Below are positions 44,611 through 53,995 of a stretch of DNA of 64,000 nucleotides, piece by piece. Origin of the DNA: Corinectria fuckeliana (Eukaryota > Ascomycota > Sordariomycetes > Hypocreales > Nectriaceae); contig WPDH01000004.1 in NCBI GenBank assembly GCA_019137255.1, forward strand, positions 310,001 through 374,000. The letters are read 5' to 3'. The translations under genes and the position numbers were made by a program. The notes beneath the pieces are model-generated. The model ran no database searches and was not told the origin of the DNA. It worked only from the letters and a program-made list of their open reading frames with translations. The first letter of the stretch is position 1, and every line of letters begins with the position of its first letter.

Positions 44611-45052
44611 CGCTTCTTGTATAAGGACGGGCCCGAGCTCCCCGAGTGTAACGGGTATCCTTCAATGCCCCGCAAGTCAGCCATGTGGTCATTGATGCCG
44701 TCTTTATCCGCATCGCCCTTGACCCTATCTTGCTTAACTTGCCGTTTTGGATACCGATTAGCAATAGCAATTACAATGAGTCACTGGAGCCGATGTTCTG
44801 TTAATGAGCTAACAGCCGTTAATTGTCTGTTGTAGAGTGCGCCTGACCCGGTCGGCCGTCCATATAGTGCTAGTAAGACTGCACACGCGCTGGAATCAGC
44901 TCACCCTCTACTCCGTACGCTTCTCGTATAAGACGGCTCCGGGTTCCCCGATTGTAACGGGTGGCTTTTGCACCTAGTTTATCCTTTAATGCCCTGTCTC
45001 TTAACGACTGTAATAAGAGAAGTACGGCTCCGGGTTCCCCGGGTGTAACGGG
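44611..45052 (+). repeat. Degenerate repeats upstream of the GH43 gene
   Basis: Three imperfect copies: 44611-44655, 44917-44961 and 45023-45052. The core is (A/G)CGGCTCCGGGTTCCCCG, two variable bases, then TGTAACGGG. Copies 1 and 2 also share CGCTTCT(T/C)GTATAAG before the core, TGGAATC further left and TCCTT(C/T)AATGCCC to the right, so a longer unit of about 300 bases was probably duplicated. TAATGAGCTAA occurs at about 44803 and 45101. No coding frame. Could be promoter elements or a decayed short transposon. Confidence 0.6.
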
Positions 45053-45152
45053 AAGCTTAGCCGTTTGGTTTTGCCCTCCAACGCCTTTCTGTCTGAGCGA
45101 CTAATGAGCTAAGGTGGTCAAAATCTAGCAGGGGCATAACAGGCTTAAAAAG

Positions 45153-45160
45153 TATATAAA
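45153..45160 (+). promoter_or_regulatory. TATA box of the GH43-type gene
   Basis: TATATAAA, 87 bases upstream of the ATG at 45247. Confidence 0.6.
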
Positions 45161-45246
45161 GTCTGATATGAACGAGCGAGCAGTCATCTCCCAGTACGCA
45201 TTCAATCAAATCACCAATAACGCACACAGCTCCTCTTGGTGTCATT

Positions 45247-47868
45247 ATGCAGATGACCGGCTACAGCTTCCTGTGGCTCTTGCTGCCGCTCTTTCTGTGC
45301 GGCAGCGTGCTTGGCCTGTCGTCACCTTCTATTGCCAACAAATCGTCGTCGTACACGGCCAAGTTTCCGACGACGGACAAGGGGCGCACTGCAGCTCCCA
45401 AGTCGGCACGATCGGAAGCCTACACGGCGGTGCCCAACGGCAAGATATGGTACGACACTGATGGTAACCAGATCCAAGCCTGGGGCGGGTCGATGCTCAA
45501 GGAGGGAGACGTGTACTACTGGGTCGGCGCCGACATGTCTACCTCTATCCTAGGCGAGGAGCCAGTCCCGGCGCTCGTCAACCTGTACAAGTCGACTGAC
45601 TTGCTCAACTGGGAGAAGGTGTCGACTCCCATCTCGGTCTACACGCTCGACGTGGATGGCAACCAGCTGTTGACGTACTGCCAAGTCCAGCGTCCAAAGA
45701 TACTCAAGTCCAGCAAGACGGGCAAATACGTCATCTGGGCGCACTGGGAAGAGGCCATCAGCTACGCTCCGTCGCAGGTCGTGGTGGCCACTGCCGACAA
45801 TATCGAGGGCCCCTACACGATCACGGAGAAGGGCCATCACCGTCCGGGCGCGGGAAACAGCGACGACGATGCCATGGGCGACCGCGTTGGGCAGCTAGTG
45901 CTCGACTACAACGTCGCAGCCAAGGACGACGACGACGACTCGCACCCTTATGCCCCGGTTGTCGATCCCTACCCGCCGCACATTCTCCAGTACGAAGATC
46001 CAGATCCCTCCAGCCCAAACACCCTCACGTACGTGTCTCGGTCGGACGGATTAGGCACCGCTCAGACCGGTAACTCCTGGACGTACCAGCTCACCAACGT
46101 GCGCTTCAACTTGACCCTCAAGGCCCGAGCCGTGAACATGACTCAGTTCGATGACACCTACTACCGCAGGTATGCCGACAAGTACAGTATCAGCGCCTCA
46201 AGCTACATTGTGCGGTATCCCACTTCCAAGCGTTCCAAGGTCGCCGAGACCACCTTCATCATTGGCGAACCCGCCGACGACGAGCGCCAGGCGCTTGTAG
46301 AGCCTGTCATTGCTCCCACGCTCGACGAGTCCGAGTCGGACTCGGTCGTGCTGGTCAATAGCGGCGACGCAGCCTTCATCACTGTGGCCACCGAGGATGC
46401 AACCATCTACTACACCACTGATGGGTCCCAGCCGGACGTGACCAACTCGTCGGACATCTACTGGAGCGGCTCGCGCATCACCGTGTCTGGCAACCCAGGC
46501 AGCAACCTCACTATCAAGGCGGTGGCAGTCAAGGACGATAAATCGAGCAAGGTCGTGCAGCAGACGTATGAGATCGCCGAAGATGCGTCGCAGGTGCCCA
46601 TCTTCACGCCCGTCATCAACTGGCCCTCGGGGACGTACAACCAGACGTCGTCGGCCTTTGGTTGGCAGTCGATTAGGGTCGGTAGCCCGACGTACGGAGC
46701 AGAGTTGTACTACACCATGGACGGCCTGGATCCCAATCCGGCGCTCGAGGGAGACAACATCGGCTACGGCAGTCGTGACATGACGGTCTGGCCGGACCCC
46801 AAGACGGGCGACTACTACTTCATCACCGCGGCAGACAACGTCTGGGGCCGGCTGTGGAAGACCAACGACGAGCTGACCGATGTCATCCCGGACAAGGAGT
46901 ACAACGTATGGGTGGCTGATTCGCGGGAGGCGCCTGCGCTCGTGCGGAACCATGGCAGCGACGGAGACTGGGTGTACCTGGTGACCTCGAGCCAGTCCGG
47001 CTGGTATCCCAACCAAGCCCAGTACAAGCGGACCAATGACCTGGACTCCGGCTTCGACGAGCCCCGTGACAATGTGACGGGATACCGCGACGGTCGGTCG
47101 GCATGGAGCGCGATGCAGCCTCTCGGCGACGCCAGCACCTTCTGGAGCCAGCCAACCTGGATCCAGAACATCAACACGGACGAGGATCCGGTCTACGTCT
47201 ACATCGGCGACCGCTACACCACCGTGTCGACGAATGCGCTCCAGCTGTCCACCTACGTTTATATGCCGCTCTACGTCGACGACGACACGGCCGGCCAGTC
47301 CGGTGTCGAGGGCAGCGGCAACATGACGCTGCAGTTCGACCCGGCGCCGCGCATCCAGACCGAGAATGGTAAAATTGCCGATCCAGAGTGGAAGCTGCTG
47401 TCGTTGAACAAGCCCGTCACGGCTACACCGGCAAGGGCGCTCTCGGACGAGGAGGAGGCGGCTGGCACGTACAACTACAGCGCCGCTGCGGCTAACAACG
47501 GCATCAACTTCGACGTCAACCCCTACGATGATGTCGCCAACTACTACCTGCCTGATTCGATCCCCTTTTTCTGGCAGGTTGACCTCGGGCAGTCGTACAA
47601 CTTGTCGTGGGTTGGTTTGTCATTCCAGAGCGTCGGCGGCTCCGACGCCGTCAACCGCTACATCCTCAGCGGCAGCAACAACAGCGGCAAGTCATGGACC
47701 GTGCTGGCCGATAACTCCGAGAACCTACAGCCGGGCTTCCAGAGCCATGTAGTCAGTGGCACGTTCCGCGACATCAAACTCACCGACTATGCCGTTGTCG
47801 ATGTAATCCATAACAAGAATGCTGACTGGGAGGCCGGGGTCTACGAGATCTCTGTCTACGGAGAGTGA
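45247..47868 (+). CDS. Secreted GH43-type glycosidase with inserted chitobiase-like domain and C-terminal discoidin-like module
   Basis: Intronless, 873 aa; ATG at 45247 or 45253. Signal peptide QMTGYSFLWLLLPLFLCGSVLG. The five-blade GH43 fold opens with WYDTDGNQIQAWGGSMLKEG and DVYYWVGADMS, LYKSTDLLNWEKV, and RPKILKSSKTGKYVIWAHWE. It is then interrupted by a beta-sandwich (about residues 345-460: ATIYYTTDGSQPDVTN, GSRITVSGNPGSNLTIKAVA) of the CHB_HEX_C type. The fold resumes with GYGSRDMTVWPDPKTGDYYF, VADSREAPALVRNHG (probable general acid Glu) and SQSGWYPNQAQY. The C-terminal 150 residues (DSIPFFWQVDLGQSYNLSWV) form an F5/8C/CBM32-like module. Exo-galactanase-like GH43 subfamilies usually read A-H-G-G where this has A-W-G-G. 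Codon use looks richer in G/C at third positions than in neighbours. Acts outside the cell on plant or fungal polysaccharide. Confidence 0.85.
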   Translation: MQMTGYSFLWLLLPLFLCGSVLGLSSPSIANKSSSYTAKFPTTDKGRTAAPKSARSEAYTAVPNGKIWYDTDGNQIQAWGGSMLKEGDVYYWVGADMSTSILGEEPVPALVNLYKSTDLLNWEKVSTPISVYTLDVDGNQLLTYCQVQRPKILKSSKTGKYVIWAHWEEAISYAPSQVVVATADNIEGPYTITEKGHHRPGAGNSDDDAMGDRVGQLVLDYNVAAKDDDDDSHPYAPVVDPYPPHILQYEDPDPSSPNTLTYVSRSDGLGTAQTGNSWTYQLTNVRFNLTLKARAVNMTQFDDTYYRRYADKYSISASSYIVRYPTSKRSKVAETTFIIGEPADDERQALVEPVIAPTLDESESDSVVLVNSGDAAFITVATEDATIYYTTDGSQPDVTNSSDIYWSGSRITVSGNPGSNLTIKAVAVKDDKSSKVVQQTYEIAEDASQVPIFTPVINWPSGTYNQTSSAFGWQSIRVGSPTYGAELYYTMDGLDPNPALEGDNIGYGSRDMTVWPDPKTGDYYFITAADNVWGRLWKTNDELTDVIPDKEYNVWVADSREAPALVRNHGSDGDWVYLVTSSQSGWYPNQAQYKRTNDLDSGFDEPRDNVTGYRDGRSAWSAMQPLGDASTFWSQPTWIQNINTDEDPVYVYIGDRYTTVSTNALQLSTYVYMPLYVDDDTAGQSGVEGSGNMTLQFDPAPRIQTENGKIADPEWKLLSLNKPVTATPARALSDEEEAAGTYNYSAAAANNGINFDVNPYDDVANYYLPDSIPFFWQVDLGQSYNLSWVGLSFQSVGGSDAVNRYILSGSNNSGKSWTVLADNSENLQPGFQSHVVSGTFRDIKLTDYAVVDVIHNKNADWEAGVYEISVYGE

Positions 47869-48935
47869 AGAGCATAGGCAGAAAGGAGACATGTCTAGAT
47901 TGAATGGAGGATGTGGAGGACACAGCACAAACCGGAGCTCTAGTTCAACCTTGAGGGGCCGAGCGCTTGACCCTTCTCACACTTGAGAGTCACTTGAGAG
48001 TCACTTGATATACTTCTTTACTAATATATGTCAAACTCTGCTTTTACACACTAGTTAGGTTAAATACGTAACAGAACTACGGCACAATCAAGAATACACG
48101 CGCTTGAGTTATGCTGCCTTATGTCTAGAACACGTACGGTTAACTTGAGACCTTATCACCGCACAGTTACATACCGGCTGTATGACACTTGTAAGTCGTA
48201 CTACTTACCCCTTTTATCGCACTTGTTCTACATCTCGTCTTCCAGGCAGCCTAATGGGATCATCTATGTCATATCCTTTCTGGGGAAAGAGAATTACGTC
48301 GATCCAATGTCTATTTTTGGTTCTGATGGAGACCTTTGTCGAAGGCCCTATTGGCCGCAAGGAGGCCGGCCGGCTGCAGCCACAACAATACCGTCGCAGT
48401 CTAGGGGTTGCGTCGTGTAAGCACGGCTGATATGAGCACACGCTGATAGATAGGTGCGTAAGCGCGGGCGGCTGATCAAGTCGTGGTGGGGAACACGGCG
48501 ATATCAAACTTCAATGGCGCTTGGTAAACAGACAGACAGATGTAGAGTAGCTAGCTGAAAGTGTGCGGCTTGTTATTACCCCTCTCACCCTGTCAACATC
48601 ATAAAGTCGTAGACATGTATTGCCTAACACATGCATTCTGACGAGACATTGGATCTGGGAGGGGAGACTATTACGTCGCGGTTGGAAGTAGCAAGTGGGC
48701 TTACATCACAACAACGTGTCCGTGATTACTCCTATATTTAGCGACTGTAGTAACTTCTTGGAGCTCTGGGGTTGAATAATTCTGCGCTTAAATTGTTCAG
48801 AGAAGAATCAGACTGTGGGATTCTGACAGGTTAAAAGGCGCACTTGTTCTTCGCAACCCCTGCTAACTGTTTCTTCCAAGTCTTATGTTCTTATCCTGCC
48901 TGCCTTTCTTAGCAATTTTCCTGTCTTCAACCGCC
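47869..48935. other. Intergenic with short tandem repeat
   Basis: About 1.07 kb with no supported gene. A 12-base unit, CACTTGAGAGTC, is repeated two and a half times at 47979-48007. Open frames at 48121-48507 show no family signal. Confidence 0.45.
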
Positions 48936-50491
48936 ATGATGTCGTCCGTCCCGAATGGAGAGACGATCGAGCAACAGGATTAAGACGTACAGACATGTTC
49001 TGAACAAGTCCTCATGACAACGGGGAGGATCGTAGATCTCAACGGAAAACTAAAACGTCTTCCGCTACGCATCACCAGAGTCCTTGAGCCATTCCGCAAG
49101 CCCCTTCGGACTCACGGTCTGTCTGCACTCACTTTTCCTCGCGACAAAAAAGATGAACCACCAAAAGTTTTGTTGCAAGTATCAAGTTGGGTTGCTCTGG
49201 CACATTTTACGGCCCACGTTACTCCAGCCCTTGTATTCATTGCTTTGGTTGTAATCAACCTCGTGGGGTATTTTACAGAATCCGAGTTACAAGGCCCCAA
49301 GGACAACAATGACATGAAGTTGGGGCTCTTGCAGGTTTCCGCCAAAGTTCAGGTATGGCTTTTACCCTTTCTGAAAATTGAAAGGAAAAAAAGGAAGACA
49401 GAAATAACGTGGAAAGGCTTCTGGCTAGGCTGGCATGATGGATGATTAGGAGCTTCTCGTGGTAGGAAGCGTCAGATCTGTCATATTCCACGTAGTCCGA
49501 CGTGAGCTCGTATTTGGCGAGGGTGTTCCCCATGGCCTGCTCGTCTCAAGCTGGAACTTGTCATAAATTCAGTAAGCCTTCATATAGTTTGATTTCCCGG
49601 CTACTAACTGACACCAGTCTTGAATAAGTATTTATGGTCTGCCGAATTTGTCGACGAGTTGCGCTGCAGCAAGCCTCGGAAGGAGCGGTGCAAACGCCGT
49701 CGTATTTGCCTCTTTCTTGCTATCAGCGATGTATTGGCCTTTCTAGCTGGCCCTGCAGCTACCTTGCTTATGACGCCAGGGGTAATGGATTGGCCTATTG
49801 GTGGTGGTATCTACTGGCTTAACGGTAACTACGAACAATCAGTTTGGTGCGCTTTTCATTAGCTGATAGTTTGACTAGGTAGCGACGAGCAACTTTGGCC
49901 TACAAATCTGGATGCTGACTTCTATTCAGATACCTATTGCTCTCATGAGGACCAATTTCTTGACAATATTTGCCCTGCAGCTAGCCTTTCTACCCTTTAT
50001 GAATAGTTTTCTACTTGGTGAAACCATCTCAACGCCGGATTTCTTTTGAACTATACGACTCCAACCTACGAAAGATGGTACACTCCAGGCCAGCACTTCC
50101 TGACGATGCCATCACCTGGGATTTTACGGCGCATGCAGCAGCCGCGACACTTCAAAACGCCATGCGAGGGCTTCATAGCGATGCGCTCCACTATCTCTAC
50201 GATCACCACCCCTGGAGATCGCCCTACCCAAAGCATCTCGTCTGGGAAAACCCCATTCGGTTTGAAGTGGAGACTAAGGTCCCTGCGGTTCGAGTTTTCT
50301 GTCAGCCCAAGGGAATGGTCTGGCGGTGGGGTGAGAACTTGACCGTCGACTTTCCCAGTATCCGCGAGTTTGACGACTGGTGGGAGATACTAGCCGAAGA
50401 GCCGGAGGACAAGGTATTGTGCGAACCAAAGAATGAAGACTCTATATGTTCTAGAGTCTACAGCAGAATCTTGCCGGCAGAGGACCCCTAA
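48936..50491 (+). pseudogene. Decayed fungal multi-pass membrane protein of unknown function
   Basis: From 48936 the frame reads MMSSVPNGETIEQQD-stop, then continues in frame as VLMTTGRIVDLNGKLKRL. TM1 is ALVFIALVVINLVGYFTESE, then GLLQVSAKVQ, an intron (GTATGG...ATTAG at about 49352-49446) and ELLVVGSVRSVIFHVVRREL, ending SSWNLS-stop. Later exons hold KYLWSAEFVDELRCSKPRKE, AISDVLAFLAGPAATLLMTP, and, after an intron, GSDEQLWPTNLDADF. Finally come TWDFTAHAAAATLQNAMRGL and FEVETKVPAVRVFCQPKGMV, ending at 50491. The order matches a large Pezizomycotina membrane family. Three in-frame stops (two of them TAA where CAA would fit) and a missing C-terminal helical part suggest inactivation, although further introns could rescue some. 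Confidence 0.5.
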
Positions 50492-51485
50492 ATAATAGCT
50501 CATCGCTCGTAAATGGTGGGATCTTTCAAGAGGGACGGAGAACACTCGTTTTTCCTGTTGACACTGAGTCCACCGGAAACTCTCTGGATCTCGTATGATT
50601 ACTACGATAAGGACATCTTGAAATAGCCATGTAATCGACGCGACCAAATTCGACTTATCAGTCTGCAGTGGTTGGCATCGGCTTCTGGGATTAGAGAAAG
50701 ATGGAGCCAGTGATGGCCACCTAGAACGCAAAAGGCGGCGGGATATGTCAGTTTTGGGAGATGATTGGTAGGACTGATATCGAGCTCGCTTCGGTCCTGA
50801 GCCCTAACTAGAACTGTAATAACTAGCTTAACCCTTATAACGCTTTCGCCCCAGTGCGTACCCACTGTGTTTTCTCAGCCAAGGACCAAACCAAGCGAAT
50901 GATAGCATTGCTGCCACTGTGTTCTGCCTCCTGCCTTGCCCCAACTCGGTCCCCTACAATAAGACGTCTGTTGATGCAGCCTAGATCAGTGCATAACGAG
51001 CTGAGTGTATGGCATCCTAGGCATGAGTACGGAAGCTACATACCCTTCCATGTTCCATACAGACCTTATAACAATAACGTTAGTGAACGTTTTGCCTAGA
51101 ATCCAATTCTGGATCAGCTGGGCGGCGGGCTACGCAGGGAACTCGAGCTGGATGCGTCCAAGGGCTGGGCAGAAGCAGGCTGGCAGCACACTACGCAAAT
51201 GTGCACCTATAAAATGTTAGAATCCTCACCGGTTTCTCCATGGTAGAGGAATTTCCCTCTAGTAATTCCTCAACCTCCTGGATGCACCAGCTACTGTCAC
51301 GGTTCCGGGGGCCAGCCGTCTGCTAACCGGGCGCAAGTGGTTTATATTGGCAGGTGATTTGTTTGAGCTACCGAGAGTCCTCAACGCCATTTTCTACCCA
51401 GCACATATCAGGGTACCGCATTCAGCGAGCAACACGCTGCGTCAAGGCTCCTGCCAACTGCGTCTGTCGGAACAGTCACTTGCCG
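50492..51485. other. Intergenic
   Basis: About 1 kb with no supported gene. Holds the 3' ends of two convergent units. Confidence 0.45.
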
Positions 51486-52626
51486 CTACAGGCTATACCC
51501 TCCATCGACAACAAGAGTGGCGCCGTACATGAAACTACTCATAGGGGAGGAGAGAAATAGGATAGGATCTACTATTTCCTCCAGATCAGCCGCTCGTCCG
51601 ACCGATGATGACAGGATCTCGTCCTTGAGGGTCCCTGCCTCAATCCCCGACTCGATCATTGGCGTTCGCACCCACCTACACCGCTCGCAATAATCAGTAC
51701 AAGCTCCATCCACAGATTCGCGCCTTGTCTACAAACCCTGGACAAATCGCATTGATTCGGATGCCATGCGAGGCATAGTACTTGGCATCCTTGTTTCACC
51801 GTGAGCCATGGCGCCAATATAGAGTCATTGTCAGAATGCGACGGACCGTTTTGGTGAATCCCACCACGGCTAAGGGTCGCATGTCAGTTCAGTTACTGCA
51901 AGGATAACCAGACCTCAACGCGCTGCAAGATGACTTGCCATGTTTAGCCGCCGAGTAGGACGGAAACGGCATCCCAGTGGCCGAAGGGTTCAGGCCCAGA
52001 ACAGAGGCGACGTTAATGATAACGCCTCGACCATGGCGAGGGCCTTGAGACCTGGATGTGCTCAGTAAGTGGGTGTCAGGATGATAGTAAAGAAGAGATT
52101 GTGTCATACTCTTGTTCCAGCATCTGGCGAATGATTGCTCGTTCGCAAAGCCAGGTTCCGAGCTGGTTGATGTCCACAATACGCTTCCAGTTGCTTACAG
52201 ATACCTCATGAGTCGGCTGCAGGACGTCTCCGACACCTGCTGCATTGAGCGCAATGTCAATTCTCGTAAAGCGTGCAACAGTATTCTGCACTGCCATGTT
52301 CACAGACGCCTCGTCAGTGATGTCGAGTGGCAGGACCAGCACCTCCAAGGTGGGGTGGTCCTGTTGTAGCTTCTTTCGGACCTCTTCGAGACCGGGTTGA
52401 TCAACATCAACCAAACTCAACCCCGACACTCCATTTTGAGCGAGTTTATGAGCTGCTGCCGCACCGATTCCTATTTATTTTGCCCAGATTAGATGAGCCT
52501 TAAAACCTCAAAGGATCTACTCTGTGTGTCTCCGTGTGTGCGCCATTGCCGTTGATGGCAATCTGAACGATGCGTACCTGATGCTGCGCCAGTGATGAAA
52601 GCGGCGCCTTGCAAGCTGCCTCCCAT
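51486..52626 (-). CDS. Classical short-chain dehydrogenase/reductase, six exons
   Basis: Exons 52626-52578, 52470-52110, 52051-51939, 51869-51847, 51789-51737, 51675-51486 give 262 aa and the frame closes. Text: MGGSLQGAAFITGAASGIGA (cofactor loop split by intron 1); LSLVDVDQPGLEEVRKKLQQ (Asp after beta2, NAD-type); LPLDITDEAS, ALNAAGVG (NAG), VIINVASVLGLNP (Ser), FPSYSAAKHAVVGFTKT (YxxxK); then INAICPGWVRTPMIESGIEA; C-terminus ATLVVDGGYSL. The intron after AAKHG uses a GC donor (GCAAGT at 51938). The fourth exon is only 23 nt. All catalytic residues are intact. Length and pattern fit cyclopentanol- or 3-oxoacyl reductase-like SDRs often seen in secondary-metabolite or aromatic pathways. Confidence 0.85.
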
Positions 52627-52978
52627 TGTGCCGAACATTGAATGACGGTCGGTCGAAAATGAAGTTTCAATAGTATGGCCCCGTAGGAGATGGAGGGACG
52701 AAGACCTGGGTAAGTACCTTAAACGGAGAACGGTCCAAATGTGCGGATGTCACGGAACATAGTTGATAAAAGTAGTAGCTTGTTCATCGCCGTGGGATTC
52801 AATGTAACTCCAATGCTAGGCTATGCACTGCCGTCATTATGGGTGGGCGGGTCATGGCTGCAACGCGGGTGAACGTTGATAGCTTGATTGCAACACACCA
52901 TACACCGAAGATGCATATTGCGTACTAGGGGAATATATCATTGGATTACAACGAGCCATGTATAAGTAAGTGTTTAGC

Positions 52979-53735
52979 CTAAGCTCCCGCTTCGACAGGA
53001 AAATCGCGCACGAGCACAGCTCGGTACTTGATTTCCTCGTCTCTGGACTTGCTCATCGCAGTCTCAACACCCTCTTTTGTCAGAGGGAATTTGACCACCT
53101 TTGGGGTACGGTCAAGGGATATATAATACCCTTGGTATCCATCAGAGGCATTAACCTATCAAATTGAATGTCAGGTCACTGCTCATCTTGAAAGTAAACG
53201 AGAGGGGTTGAGATTCGTGCTTAGACGGTTTGGACACTTACGCAGCAAAGTCAACACTAGAGCTCCTACAGAGTAAGAGATGCTTCAAAGGCCGGGATCC
53301 CTGCGTGTTTGGGGATACACCCAAGACTACCAACGCGCTCAGTCGGCCTTATGCCGGACTCTTGAAGACATTGCTACACTGTAGCCTCGGCACAAAGAAG
53401 CGGAGAAGAGTCCTCGGATCTGTACGTCTCTGCAATGGGAAAGGGGCAGCTGACGTACTACACTGCGCCGTAACTGAAGTCGCATTCGCCGTGGATACGG
53501 GCTTCCCTGCAATACTGATCATAGTCTAGAGGTGACACGTCAGAATGATTAATGATTAGTGAATTGAGCCAATATATACTGAAGAAAAGGTGTTAGACCA
53601 AAACAGACCTCAAGAACAGTTATCGCAAGAGCCACACGTCTTTCGAATATAGGCAAACCCGACGCGGTCTCCAACACGGAAAGATTCCACATCTGGGCCT
53701 ACGATACCAATACCTTCATGCCCGAGGACCTGGCC
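52979..53735 (-). pseudogene. Zinc-dependent alcohol dehydrogenase (MDR) relic
   Basis: Minus-strand pieces in order: GQVLGHEGIGIVGPDVESFR and VGDRVGFAYIRKTCGSCDNC (structural zinc site); after a gap, RDYDQYCREARIHGECDFSY followed by a frame stop; ETYRSEDSSPLLCAEATV-stop-QCL; and the C-terminal end KVVKFPLTKEGVETAMSKSR, DEEIKYRAVLVRDF, stop at 52979. This is a fungal ADH of the GroES/Rossmann type with the nucleotide-binding fold largely deleted and several stops. No start or full catalytic zinc ligand set remains. It sits between the intact SDR and the P450 pair, as a dead member of the same cluster-like block. Confidence 0.75.
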
Positions 53736-53911
53736 GGAGTGTAAAAAATGCTGTTTAAGCTAGCAATTCGTAGATAATTATGCGTCACGCCACACGTCAT
53801 CAGACCTTATTATGCATGAATGACCAGTTGTAGGCCTCTATAAACTCCTGTCTGCTTAATGCCTCAGTTGATGTTACATTATCAACAAAAGTGATCTTCA
53901 CATGAGGCGCG

Positions 53912-53923
53912 GATGACGTCATC
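53912..53923. promoter_or_regulatory. Perfect CRE-type palindrome
   Basis: GATGACGTCATC, a 12-base palindrome containing TGACGTCA, the CREB/ATF-type bZIP site. It lies 73 bases before the P450-1 ATG and upstream of the dead ADH. A bZIP factor gene exists at 12.5 kb in the window, but a link is only conjecture. Confidence 0.5.
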
Positions 53924-53995
53924 CAGTCGTTCTCTTCTGGATTTAGATTACGAGTATTCTCTCACGTTTTTCTTCATCTATTCAGACTTCTCTCC

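Noticed and set aside
46198..47016. Long minus-strand frame inside the GH43 gene
   Set aside because: Antisense shadow caused by the GC-biased third positions of the plus-strand gene.
47979..48007. CACTTGAGAGTC repeats as a minisatellite
   Set aside because: Only two and a half units; too short to be informative.
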